Source: an uncultured Gemmatimonadaceae bacterium
Lineage (GTDB): Bacteria > Gemmatimonadota > Gemmatimonadetes > Gemmatimonadales > Gemmatimonadaceae
Assembly: GCA_955652635.1 (NCBI GenBank)
Contig: CATPBN010000047.1
Span: 1-10,370 of the forward strand
DNA length: 10,370 bases
Direction of reading: 5' to 3'
Under the pieces are notes generated by a model that had not been told where the DNA came from, did not search any database, and worked only from the letters and a program-made list of their open reading frames with translations. How positions within the stretch are numbered: position 1 is the stretch's first letter; every line of letters begins with the position of its first letter. This document shows, in pieces, positions 1-7,876 of this stretch. Made by a program: the position numbers and the translations under genes.

Positions 1-949
1 GGATTATCGAGATCACATTCAAGCGGTAGTAGAGATCGCTCCGAAAGATGCCGCGCTTTATCTCTTCTTCGAGGTCGCGATTGGTCGCGGCGATCACGCG
101 GGCATGCACCGGCTTTGCCTCGGTCGCTCCTACTGGAATGACCTCGCGCTGCTGCAATACGCGGAGAAGCTTAACCTGGGTAGCCGGAGTTGTCTCGCCA
201 ATTTCATCGAGGAAGAAGGTTCCATCGGCGGCCGCCGAAAACAGTCCCTCCTTGTCGCGCGACGCCCCTGTGAAAGATCCTTTCACGTGACCGAACAGCT
301 CGCTTTCGAGCAGGCTCTCTGGCAGCGCGCCGCAGTTTATGGATAGGAACGGCTTGGCGGAGCGCGGCGACAGGTCATGTATGTAGCGCGCCACGACCTC
401 CTTCCCTGTTCCGGATTCACCCTGCAGCAAAACAGTCGAATCCGTGGGGGCAACCGATTCAGCCACGTGGAGCGCATCGAGCCACGGCTTGCTTGAGCCA
501 ACCGGCCGGCCGGTTCGGTCCTTTCGCTTCACTTCCGCTTTGAGTGTCTTGTTCTCGCGTCGCAGGTTGCGGTGTGCGGCCGCGCGGCGCACGATCGTCA
601 CAAGCTCCTCATTCTTGAACGGCTTCTGTATGTAGTAGAAGGCGCCGTTGTTCACTGCTCCGATGGCGGATTGTAAACTGGCTTGGGCCGTCATCAGGAT
701 GACGACTGCTTCCGGGTCATGCGCTCGAACCGACGCGAGTATGTCGAGCCCGGTCACGTCCGGCATGCGTACATCGGTGAGTATCAGCTCCGGCTTCAGA
801 GCCGCGATCTGCTCGAGGCCCTTCTTTCCTCCGAGGGCTGTGTAGGGGGTGAACCCTTCGCTCTTGAGCAGGATGCGAATTGTGTCGAGGATGCCCATCT
901 CGTCATCGATGACCAGAACGGTGGGAGCGGGTGTCGGAGCTGCCGTCAT
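1..949 (-). CDS. NtrC-family sigma-54-dependent response regulator (C-terminus cut by window edge)
   Basis: Phosphorylation-controlled activator of sigma-54 promoters, acting in the cytoplasm. The visible 316 residues start MTAAPTPAP. The receiver domain (about 10-125) has the acidic pair D15-D16, phospho-acceptor D59 (in LTDVRMPD), T87 and K109. A linker leads to the AAA+ domain (about 150 onward) with Walker A GESGTGK (177-183), the sigma-54 contact loop as GSFTGA (224-229, a variant of GAFTGA) and Walker B GTFFLDE (243-249). The reading frame is still open at base 1, in the conserved YYRLNV stretch, so the rest of the AAA+ domain and the expected Fis-type DNA-binding domain lie outside. 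The ATG at 949 overlaps the kinase stop as ATGA, so the two are probably translationally coupled and form a cognate pair. The pair resembles PilS/PilR in architecture, but no pilus gene is visible, so no symbol is given. Confidence 0.95.
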   Translation of the reverse strand, partial: MTAAPTPAPTVLVIDDEMGILDTIRILLKSEGFTPYTALGGKKGLEQIAALKPELILTDVRMPDVTGLDILASVRAHDPEAVVILMTAQASLQSAIGAVNNGAFYYIQKPFKNEELVTIVRRAAAHRNLRRENKTLKAEVKRKDRTGRPVGSSKPWLDALHVAESVAPTDSTVLLQGESGTGKEVVARYIHDLSPRSAKPFLSINCGALPESLLESELFGHVKGSFTGASRDKEGLFSAAADGTFFLDEIGETTPATQVKLLRVLQQREVIPVGATEAKPVHARVIAATNRDLEEEIKRGIFRSDLYYRLNVISII

Positions 950-2400
950 GATTCGCCCTTTGTCGCCAACTTTGGACTACGCTTCGGGCTGCGCTTGGCG
1001 CCATCCGTCCCGAGCTTCGGCAGAATCACGGTGAATCGTGTGCCGCCATGCTGATCCGGACTGTCCACGAGAATGAAGCCGTGGTGCGCTTCAACGGCGC
1101 GGTGCACGATCGATAGGCCGAGTCCGCTGCCGCCAGCCTTGGTCGTCACGAACGGCTCAAAGAGTCTCTCCTTGATCGTGTCCGGTATGCCACGGCCTTG
1201 ATCTGCAATTCGGAGCATTATGGCGCCGCGCGAAAAATGCTCGGCTTGCGGGGGCAGCTGATGGTGAGCGAGCTCCACAGCCTCGAGTCGTACTTCGCCG
1301 CCTGTGGGAGATGCCTGCACCGCGTTGAGAAGGAGATTGAAGATGGCGCGGTGGAGCAGATCATCATCGCCAATGACGACCATAGGGTTGGGGGGAAACA
1401 GCTCTCGAATCGTTACGTGCTCCGGCTTATCCGGGTGTGCGGCAACCAGCGCGGCGGCGTGGCGCGCGATCTCGATGATGTCGAGGCGGCGCACGCTCGT
1501 GACTCCGGTGCGCGCGAAATCAAGGAACTCCGACAAGAGCCTGGACAGCCGATCCGACTCGCGCTGAACGAGTTTCGTGAGAGTGCGCGTGTCGTCGTCG
1601 GCGCCGGGCACCTTTGCCAATAGCTCCGCCGCGCTTCGAATGGATGCGAGCGGGTTCTTGATCTCGTGCGCGAGTGAAGCGCTCATCTCCGCGACCGCTT
1701 CGAGGCGCTCTGCGCGAGTGTGCAGTCGCTCTATATCCGCTTCGCGCAGCCTGAACGCTGCAAGCTCCGCGGCCATCTCTTCGCGACCCGCATTTGCTTC
1801 ACGCAGGCGAGCACCTATGTAGCCGCAGCCGAGTGCTACGGCTCCAAAAATTCCGAGCTGCACGAGAAACGGAACATCGAAGGTCGAGCCCTGATCGACG
1901 ATCGTTACAGCGAAATACAGCACGTCGCCCAGCAGCGCTACCAACAGTACTCCTGTTGCTGGAAGCACAAGGGCGCTGACCGCGATGACGAGAATGTAGA
2001 GCGGAGCGAGTTGGGAAGGTGTCCCGGCCTGCGTCAGGTGAACCACGGCCGTCACCAGAAGCAGATCAAAGAGCACTTGCACGTAGAAGAATCTGTCGCC
2101 GGGGCGCGCCACTCTCGTCCCGCTGTACATCATCGAAGCGGCGGTAAAGAGCAGGGCCGACACAAACGCGAGTGTCGCTATGAGTGTCGCAGTACTGTCA
2201 GCGGCGCGCCAGACGACGATGGCAGCGAGGAAAATGGCCGTGGCCAGGGAAAGGCGGCCGACGTAGAGAACCCGAAGCACGCGCTCTCTCCCGCTACCAG
2301 ACCCCATTGGCAAGGCGAGCGGGGTCCTCGGAGTAGCAGGGGTAATCGGGACGGCCTGTATCGAGGGCTCCGAAATATGCTGATGAGACACTGAGGTCAA
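946..2400 (-). CDS. Membrane-bound sensor histidine kinase, six-TM PilS-like architecture
   Basis: Autophosphorylating sensor, partner of the response regulator that follows it. With the TTG start it has 484 residues. A proline-rich cytoplasmic N-terminus is followed by about six hydrophobic segments (roughly 45-205), a short coiled linker, and the catalytic core. The H-box is SLAHEIKNPLASIRSA with phospho-acceptor H245. The N-box is FNLLLNAVQAS, G1 is DQGRGIP, the F-box is FEPFVTTK and G2 is GSGLGLSIV. No extracytoplasmic or PAS domain is evident, so the signal is probably sensed within the membrane. The TTG start is supported by GGAG seven bases upstream (2408-2411). GTG at codon 4 is an alternative, because a perfect TATAAT overlaps the TTG and would start transcripts near 2393. 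The C-terminus is a basic tail, KRSPKRSPK. The function is clear; the signal is not. Confidence 0.94.
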   Translation of the reverse strand: MTSVSHQHISEPSIQAVPITPATPRTPLALPMGSGSGRERVLRVLYVGRLSLATAIFLAAIVVWRAADSTATLIATLAFVSALLFTAASMMYSGTRVARPGDRFFYVQVLFDLLLVTAVVHLTQAGTPSQLAPLYILVIAVSALVLPATGVLLVALLGDVLYFAVTIVDQGSTFDVPFLVQLGIFGAVALGCGYIGARLREANAGREEMAAELAAFRLREADIERLHTRAERLEAVAEMSASLAHEIKNPLASIRSAAELLAKVPGADDDTRTLTKLVQRESDRLSRLLSEFLDFARTGVTSVRRLDIIEIARHAAALVAAHPDKPEHVTIRELFPPNPMVVIGDDDLLHRAIFNLLLNAVQASPTGGEVRLEAVELAHHQLPPQAEHFSRGAIMLRIADQGRGIPDTIKERLFEPFVTTKAGGSGLGLSIVHRAVEAHHGFILVDSPDQHGGTRFTVILPKLGTDGAKRSPKRSPKLATKGES

Positions 2401-2429
2401 TTATACGCTCCGGCGTGAGCCTAAGTCCC
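2400..2429 (-). promoter_or_regulatory. Possible sigma-70-type promoter for the two-component operon
   Basis: On the minus strand a perfect TATAAT (2405-2400) lies 18 bp downstream of a weak -35, GGGACT (2429-2424). It sits in the only AT-rich stretch between the divergent genes. The expected transcript start (about 2393) falls inside the annotated kinase start, which would favour a near-leaderless GTG at 2391. The -35 is poor, so confidence is low. Confidence 0.35.
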
Positions 2430-2443
2430 TACTACTATATAGA
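2415..2443 (+). promoter_or_regulatory. Possible promoter for the CNNM/CBS gene
   Basis: On the plus strand TATAGA (2438-2443) lies 17 bp after GTGAGC (2415-2420), a poor -35. A start near 2450 would leave only a few leader bases before the ATG at 2454, which has no Shine-Dalgarno sequence. That is consistent with a leaderless message but not proof of one. Confidence 0.28.
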
Positions 2444-2453
2444 TTACACACAT

Positions 2454-3836
2454 ATGGTCCTTGGACTTCTTGCTGCGGACGCCGCGGATCCTCCGTCTAT
2501 GACCGCGGCCGCCAGCGGCATGGTTGCCGTGCTTGGACTGGTCGCCCTGAACGCCTTTTTTGTCGCTGCCGAGTTTTCCCTGGTAGCCGCACGGCGCAGC
2601 AAAATCGACGAGATGATCGGCAAGGGCGATCGTGGTGCGCGCGCTGTTCAGGCCGCGCTCCAACATTTAGACCGCTACATCGCCGCCACGCAACTTGGAA
2701 TCACGATGGCGTCGCTCGCTCTGGGCTGGATCGGCGAGCCAGCCTTGGCTCACTTGTTCGACAGCCTCTTGCGTTCGGCCGGGTTGAGCCCTTCGCCCAC
2801 TTCCAGCCACGTAGCGGCCATACCGGTCGCGTTCTTTCTCCTCGTTTTTCTTCACATCGTTCTGGGAGAGCTCGCGCCGAAATCCGTAGCGCTGGCCAGC
2901 CCTGAGAAAACTGCCAAAGCCGTTACACGCCCGCTCGTGCTGTTCTCGCGATTCATGTCGCCATTCATCTGGTTGTTCAACGGCGCGGCAAGCGGCATCC
3001 TCCACATTTTTGGCGTGGAACAGTCCACCGACGAAGAAGGTCACAGCCCGGAAGAGATCCGGTTTATGGTGATGCAGGCTCACGCCCGCGGGACGCTCGA
3101 CGAATCGGATCGGGCGATGCTGGCCGGTGTGCTGGACTTCCACGAGAAAAAAGCCAGAGACGTAATGCGTCCTCGAACGGAGGTCGTCGCGCTGGACATC
3201 GAATCGACGGAGCAGGAAGTCTGGGAAGTTCTGAGACGCGAACGCTACTCGCGCTATCCGGTGTACCGCGAGTCGCTGGACGACGTTATCGGAGTCTTCC
3301 TCGCCAAGGATCTGTGGCTGCATTCTGGCGACGCTCCTTTTAACCTTGCGGACTTTGTGCGCGAGCCCATGTACGTTCCTGACAGCCGGCCCGCGGAGCG
3401 CGTGCTGGACGATCTGAGAAAAACGCGCGCCCACATGGCGGTGGTGCTCGATGAGTACGGCGGAACTGCGGGTATCGTGACAATGGAAGACCTGGTCGAA
3501 GAGGTCATCGGAGAAATAGCCGACGAATACGACTTCGCCTCCCGCGAGTCGATCATGACAGATGGCGTCCTCGAGCTGGCTGGATCGCTCTCGCTCATCG
3601 ATGTCCGCTCCGATTACCGGGTGCAGATACCGGAGGGAGACTGGACGACACTGGGCGGGTACGCCTTTGCCAAGCTCGGTCGCCTGCCGAGAATGGGCGA
3701 CAGGATCGCCATTCCCGGCGGCGAGATGGAAGTCGTCGCCATGGACGGCCGACGCATCGCCGCGCTCAGAATTCACCGCAGCGGCCCAAGAACGACTGCG
3801 GTGACAGCCGCCACAGCGTACACGGCCTCCGTCTAG
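2454..3836 (+). CDS. CNNM/CBS-domain membrane protein (CorC/HlyC, UPF0053 type)
   Basis: Integral inner-membrane protein of the family linked to magnesium/cobalt efflux and related ion homeostasis. The DUF21/CNNM membrane domain (about 20-190) carries the typical NAFFVAAEFSLV (33-44), QLGITMASLALGWIGEP and HIVLGELAPKSVAL motifs. The CBS pair runs from about DVMRPRTEV (236) to DEYGGTAGIVTMEDLVEEVIGEI (333 onward), and a CorC_HlyC-type transporter-associated domain ends the protein (about 375-455). The length, 460 residues, is normal for the family. The chosen ATG at 2454 is the first ATG before the first membrane helix; an in-frame GTG at 2415 would add 13 residues. Neither has a Shine-Dalgarno sequence. 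It is divergent from the kinase gene, and its stop overlaps the stop of the next, convergent gene as CTAG. The transported ion cannot be read from sequence. Confidence 0.93.
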   Translation: MVLGLLAADAADPPSMTAAASGMVAVLGLVALNAFFVAAEFSLVAARRSKIDEMIGKGDRGARAVQAALQHLDRYIAATQLGITMASLALGWIGEPALAHLFDSLLRSAGLSPSPTSSHVAAIPVAFFLLVFLHIVLGELAPKSVALASPEKTAKAVTRPLVLFSRFMSPFIWLFNGAASGILHIFGVEQSTDEEGHSPEEIRFMVMQAHARGTLDESDRAMLAGVLDFHEKKARDVMRPRTEVVALDIESTEQEVWEVLRRERYSRYPVYRESLDDVIGVFLAKDLWLHSGDAPFNLADFVREPMYVPDSRPAERVLDDLRKTRAHMAVVLDEYGGTAGIVTMEDLVEEVIGEIADEYDFASRESIMTDGVLELAGSLSLIDVRSDYRVQIPEGDWTTLGGYAFAKLGRLPRMGDRIAIPGGEMEVVAMDGRRIAALRIHRSGPRTTAVTAATAYTASV

Positions 3837-6256
3837 AGCTTCTTCCGGAATACCCCGCAAGCATCGAGATTGGCCGCGTCATTCGCTCTTGAGACGCGGA
3901 AAGACGCGCAAGGAAGAAGCGAGTTCTTCGCCACCCAACGCGAGCGCCGGCGTGATCCCACATCCGATACAAATCGCTCGACGAGTCCCGTTCGCGACGA
4001 ATCGAATGCGGAGAGCGCTGCTGCCGTCTTGATCGCGAGCTCGCTCTCCTGCGCCCGGACGTAAAGCAGCGGCAGGTGGGCGGCGACGGCGAGGTCCGTT
4101 GTCGGGACTGTTCTGTCGATTGTTCCCGGCCGGTCCCATACCGCTTTGGTGTACTTCGCCTCCAGATAGCTCGAGTACAATCTCGCGGCGGCAGCGCTTC
4201 GCCCCGAGAACTCCAACCGCTTTCCGATCGCGAGATAGGTTTCCGGCGCACCGACGTAACCGTGCCTGAGTGAGCTCTCCAGCAGCGCGAGAGCCGAGTC
4301 GCTTTTCCCGCCTCTCAGATAATTCTCTGCCAGCGCGTAGCGCGGTTCCCCCAGATCCGGATCGCTCCTCACCGCATCCTCGAGCGCGATGCGCGCACGA
4401 TCAGGATCGTCGTTCTCTGTGTAGGCGGTGGCGAGCAGCAATCTCTGCTGGATTCGGTGCGGGCTCAAGCCGATCGCTTTGTTGAGGCTCGCGATGGCCT
4501 CGTCGATGTAAGATCGCGAGCCGTAAAAGCTCGCCGCGTCGAGGAGCATCCTGGCTTGGTGGGTGTAGAGCCGGTCGTTCAAAGTGTCGTTGTGGATCTC
4601 CTGGCGGAACGCCCAGGCTGTGTTCGCGAAAGCAGCCTCGAGCATTCGCCGCTCGTCGGGGTTGCGTCGCATATCAGGATAGCGCGAACGCAGCGAAGCG
4701 AGGTATTCACCCATCACCAGCGGCGTGTGAGCGGTTTGATGACCGGGCGTGCGCGCGAGAACGTCGAATTCTGCCAGCGCCTGTCGGGCCGAGCCGCGGG
4801 AAGCGTCTATTCCATCGAGTGCGCGATCGGCACGAAGTGGCAGGTAGGCATCCCCGTACAGCGAGGCGGCGACGAGCAGCGTAGAAAAAGCTGCGACCGT
4901 GATCGAAACACCGCGCGGCACGCGACTCCGCTCGAGCGCCGGTCGCACCACTCCATGTGGATTCTCGAGGGACGCAATCAATGCCGCAAAGAGAATCCAG
5001 AGCATCGTCGAGTTGAGATCGACGAACCAGAAGAAGAGATAAGTCGCGTAAGCGACTTGCAGCCCACTGAGAACGGCGAGCGATGCAGCGGATAACCTCT
5101 CGTCGCGATAGGCGCGGATCAGTGTCACGGCGATTGCAAGCCAGATTCCGAGAAATGTCAGCGCACCGAGCAGTCCGGTTGTTGCCAACAACTCCAGATA
5201 CTGATTGTGTGTCCTGTCGTAGACGTCTGTGTCCAGGCGGTAGATGCCTGGGTCGAAGTGCGCGGACCAGACCAGATTGTGATTCTCAGGGCCGTACCCA
5301 AGCAGCGGACGATCCTCGAATCCATCGATCGCGGCGCGCCACTGCATCGTTCGCGACTCGTCCGAACCCGCGGGATTTGTAAGCGCAAGACGCTGAAGCA
5401 CCGCCGGCGCCCCGCGAGTGAGCGTGCTGGATGGAAACGCTCTGATCCCGACGGAGACGCCGACGACAAGAAAGGCAAGACCGATCGCTGCGATGGGGGC
5501 AATCCAGCGCCTGCGTGGCGCGCCATGAAGCGCGGCAAAAATCACGGAGCCTGTCACACCGCCCAACGCGAGGCCGATTACTGTGCTTCTGTTCTCCGCG
5601 TACACCAAGCCGAGCAAGTTGACGCCGGCGGCGGCCAGGTAGAGCAAGCGGAAGCGGACACTCGTCGACGCTAGATATCCGGCCACTCCGATCCCGAAGA
5701 GCAGATACGCCGCCAGCAGCCCCGAGTTGCCCACCGTGGACGAGCTCGCGGAAAGCATCGAGTCCGACAGACGCGCTGCGGATGCGATTGTAGAATGCTC
5801 GAGAATTGCGCTGACGCTGACGACGATGCTTACGATCAGGGCAGCATTGAGAACCCAGCTCCATTCCTGATCGCGAAGCACGCGCAACAGAAGGAAAAAG
5901 AGCGCGAAGTGCACCCATGCCAACACGCCGCCCATTCGCTCGAAATCTCCAAACAGGCTGTGATCGCGCGCCGGGGAGAAAAGCGCCGACAAGAGTGCCG
6001 CGGCGACGAACGCTACGAGTGCCCAGAAAATCGGCTCATAGCGAAGATCCAGCTCTTCACCACTGAAGCAAACAGCCCACACGAGAGCGAGAGCTCCGAG
6101 CTCCGCGACAACGCGAAAATAAATGTTCCTCGGTGCGACGTAGGGGAAAAAGAACCCCACAGGCGTGATTACCGGAACGAGGAGCGACGCGATCAGGAGG
6201 AGAAGAATCGCGAGTCGCCAATTGGCCGCTGTCGATATTCTCGCGAGAATTCGCAT
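3833..6256 (-). CDS. O-antigen-ligase-like membrane protein with C-terminal TPR domain
   Basis: Polytopic protein of 807 residues. About 11-12 hydrophobic segments fill residues 10-440. The Wzy_C/O-antigen-ligase signature is GYGPENHN (320-327) followed by RLDTDVYDRTHNQYLE (340-355). H350-N351, nine residues, then G361 and G364 fit the H[NSQ]x9GxxG pattern described for WaaL ligases, where the histidine is important. The tail (about 440-807) is soluble and includes tetratricopeptide-like helices around 583-700 (for example YIDEAIASLNKAIGLSP). By family it would transfer or polymerise lipid-linked glycans at the periplasmic face; the actual substrate is unknown, and no glycosyltransferase is adjacent. 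ATG at 6256 is chosen over an upstream in-frame GTG (6289) because it lies 2 nt after the hydrolase stop, with a GGAA just upstream. It converges on the CNNM gene with overlapping stops. Confidence 0.88.
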   Translation of the reverse strand: MRILARISTAANWRLAILLLLIASLLVPVITPVGFFFPYVAPRNIYFRVVAELGALALVWAVCFSGEELDLRYEPIFWALVAFVAAALLSALFSPARDHSLFGDFERMGGVLAWVHFALFFLLLRVLRDQEWSWVLNAALIVSIVVSVSAILEHSTIASAARLSDSMLSASSSTVGNSGLLAAYLLFGIGVAGYLASTSVRFRLLYLAAAGVNLLGLVYAENRSTVIGLALGGVTGSVIFAALHGAPRRRWIAPIAAIGLAFLVVGVSVGIRAFPSSTLTRGAPAVLQRLALTNPAGSDESRTMQWRAAIDGFEDRPLLGYGPENHNLVWSAHFDPGIYRLDTDVYDRTHNQYLELLATTGLLGALTFLGIWLAIAVTLIRAYRDERLSAASLAVLSGLQVAYATYLFFWFVDLNSTMLWILFAALIASLENPHGVVRPALERSRVPRGVSITVAAFSTLLVAASLYGDAYLPLRADRALDGIDASRGSARQALAEFDVLARTPGHQTAHTPLVMGEYLASLRSRYPDMRRNPDERRMLEAAFANTAWAFRQEIHNDTLNDRLYTHQARMLLDAASFYGSRSYIDEAIASLNKAIGLSPHRIQQRLLLATAYTENDDPDRARIALEDAVRSDPDLGEPRYALAENYLRGGKSDSALALLESSLRHGYVGAPETYLAIGKRLEFSGRSAAAARLYSSYLEAKYTKAVWDRPGTIDRTVPTTDLAVAAHLPLLYVRAQESELAIKTAAALSAFDSSRTGLVERFVSDVGSRRRSRWVAKNSLLPCASFRVSRANDAANLDACGVFRKKL

Positions 6257-6258
6257 GC

Positions 6259-6975
6259 TCAATTTCCGTGGATCTCCGCCAGACTCCACAGGGCGTCAGG
6301 AACGATCTCGTGACCGCCCTCGAAGCGAATTATCTCGTGCGGGACACCGAGCTCCTTCAATCGCGCCTCCTGCGCCGCGATCAGATCGGGCTTGGCGAAG
6401 TCGTCCTGGCGCCCGAGTACCACCGTCAGCGGCGCACGTCGCGACAGCTTGGACGCATCGTGGGCAGTGAGCTCCGGCGGCAACAACCCGGCCCACAGAA
6501 CTACACGATCGGGATCCACCGTCCCGCGCGCTACCCAGCGTGCGACGGTAGCTGTCCCCTGGGAGAAACCAACCACCCAAAGGCGAACCGCTTTACGGGG
6601 CACGACCGAAAAGATCTCGTCATAGAGCAGGTCGAGATAGCGAACGTAGTCTTCGATCTCGCGCTCCCGATCCTCCGACGTCATCCATGTCGCCCCCACG
6701 GGAGTATTTGGCGCGTGCGGCCCTCCCTGTGGCGGCGTCAGGTAATACCGTGAGAGCGCTTCCGGCGCGATGAAGAGCCGATCCTCGCGCTCGATCGGAA
6801 TGAACCGCGTCAGAAAACGCGACGCCAACTGACCGTGTCCATGGCAGACAATCCACACTTCGGTGAGCGATGCGTCGAGCGAGCCCATCACCGAGTAGCG
6901 CGCGGACCTTGGGACGCGAAGATGCCGCTGTTCGAAGCTGCGGACCTGGCGGTCGGAGACTGGTGAACTGAGCAC
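6259..6975 (-). CDS. Alpha/beta hydrolase, carboxylesterase/phospholipase family
   Basis: Predicted soluble serine esterase of 238 residues, with no signal peptide seen. The catalytic triad is readable: nucleophile S138 in GFSQG, acid D191 or D192 in GRQDDF, and H222 in EGGHEI. HGHGQ near the N-terminus (about residues 53-57) could form the oxyanion region. These features match the broad carboxylesterase/phospholipase (PF02230-like) group, which cleaves esters of small or lipid substrates. The GTG start at 6975 is the furthest upstream plausible start, and its Shine-Dalgarno is weak. The TGA is followed two bases later by the ATG of the O-antigen-ligase-like gene, so the two are probably cotranscribed and coupled. 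A role in trimming ester groups on a glycan or lipid is a guess from that linkage only. Confidence 0.87.
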   Translation of the reverse strand: MLSSPVSDRQVRSFEQRHLRVPRSARYSVMGSLDASLTEVWIVCHGHGQLASRFLTRFIPIEREDRLFIAPEALSRYYLTPPQGGPHAPNTPVGATWMTSEDREREIEDYVRYLDLLYDEIFSVVPRKAVRLWVVGFSQGTATVARWVARGTVDPDRVVLWAGLLPPELTAHDASKLSRRAPLTVVLGRQDDFAKPDLIAAQEARLKELGVPHEIIRFEGGHEIVPDALWSLAEIHGN

Positions 6976-7002
6976 GGATTAAGCTTGCCCTTGAGCGCAG
7001 TG

Positions 7003-7008
7003 AGGAGG
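7003..7008 (+). promoter_or_regulatory. Strong Shine-Dalgarno AGGAGG before the M48 protease gene
   Basis: AGGAGG is the strongest ribosome-binding sequence in this intergenic gap. It is 13 nt from the ATG of the protease (7022) but 6 nt from an out-of-frame ATG at 7015. An in-frame TGA at 7001-7003 rules out any earlier start for the protease. Confidence 0.6.
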
Positions 7009-7021
7009 ACGTGAATGGAAC

Positions 7022-7873
7022 ATGTCTTGCCCCTTGAATTTACTCCTATTCCGGGCACTGAATATTCGTTCCGTCATCCCGCTGGTTTGCGCCTCCCTCC
7101 TTGCGTCCTGCTCGGTCTCGCAGGACCAGGAAGTCGCGCTCGGCCGGCAAAACGCCGAGGAAATCAACGCGCAGCTTCCGATCGTGACGGATCCGGCCAT
7201 CGCTGGTTACATCCAGGACCTCGGCGATGCTATCGCAAAGACAACAAGCCGCGCGGATCTGGACTGGCATTTCTACGTCGTAAACACGAGGCAGGTGAAC
7301 GCCTTTGCATTGCCTGGTGGCTATGTCTACGTCAATCGCGGGCTCATTGAAAGCGCGACGAAGCTGGACGAGCTGACGGGAACTCTCGGGCACGAGATCG
7401 GCCACGTGATTCAGCGACATTCAGTCAAGCAAATGCAGAACGCGGAGAAGGCAAACGCGGGACTGACCGTTGTCTGCACGCTCACGAGCATTTGCCAGAA
7501 CGGGCTCGCCCAGGCGGCGGTCCAGGTTGGAGGCACTGCTCTCTTCGCGAGGCACAGCCGACTCGACGAGCTACAGGCCGATTCAGAAGCCGTCGTGAAT
7601 GTGACGCGAGCTGGCTACGATCCGCAGGGAATCCCGGATCTGTTTCAGGTCTTGATGAGGGAGCGCCAGTATCAGCCGACGACGGTCGAGGGATGGTTTG
7701 CGTCCCACCCGCTCGAGGAGACGCGCATTGTTAGAGCGAAGGAGCTAATCGCCCAAATGAAACTTGATAGCTCGCGCTCGCTCACCGTGGACAATCCGCA
7801 ATTTCATGCGTTCAAGACTCGCGTTTCCGAGCTGCCCGCGCCGCCACCCGCCAAGGTTCAGCCCGATTCTTAG
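7022..7873 (+). CDS. M48-family zinc metalloprotease, predicted lipoprotein
   Basis: Envelope protease of 283 residues, similar in layout to the YggG/LoiP and BepA group that handles misfolded outer-membrane proteins. The N-terminus has a hydrophobic stretch ending in a lipobox, LASC, so C30 should be lipidated after signal peptidase II cleavage. The zinc site is HEIGH (124-128, catalytic E125), with the third ligand in ELQAD (E183). The FASHPLEETRI motif near the C-terminus is typical of M48. NAFALPGGYVYVNRGL just before the active site is also characteristic of the family. No TPR repeats follow, unlike BepA. It is divergent from the hydrolase gene (46 bp gap), and its stop is 3 bp from the convergent infA stop. 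The start spacing is unusual (see the RBS entry). Confidence 0.95.
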   Translation: MSCPLNLLLFRALNIRSVIPLVCASLLASCSVSQDQEVALGRQNAEEINAQLPIVTDPAIAGYIQDLGDAIAKTTSRADLDWHFYVVNTRQVNAFALPGGYVYVNRGLIESATKLDELTGTLGHEIGHVIQRHSVKQMQNAEKANAGLTVVCTLTSICQNGLAQAAVQVGGTALFARHSRLDELQADSEAVVNVTRAGYDPQGIPDLFQVLMRERQYQPTTVEGWFASHPLEETRIVRAKELIAQMKLDSSRSLTVDNPQFHAFKTRVSELPAPPPAKVQPDS

Positions 7874-7876
7874 GGG

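Noticed and set aside
2667..3860. A 397-codon minus-strand open frame across the CNNM/CBS gene
   Set aside because: It is antisense to a gene with clear family motifs, is rich in Arg/His/Gly typical of mirrored GC-rich codons, and shows no recognisable domain.
6976..7021. Divergent promoters between the hydrolase and M48 protease genes
   Set aside because: The 46-bp gap holds no pair of hexamers I would defend on either strand; only the AGGAGG is clear.
7015..7350. Plus-strand frame of 111 codons with a well-spaced AGGAGG
   Set aside because: It is overlapped by the protease frame with lipobox and M48 motifs. The peptide looks like a frame-shifted copy, so only the start-site conflict is reported.
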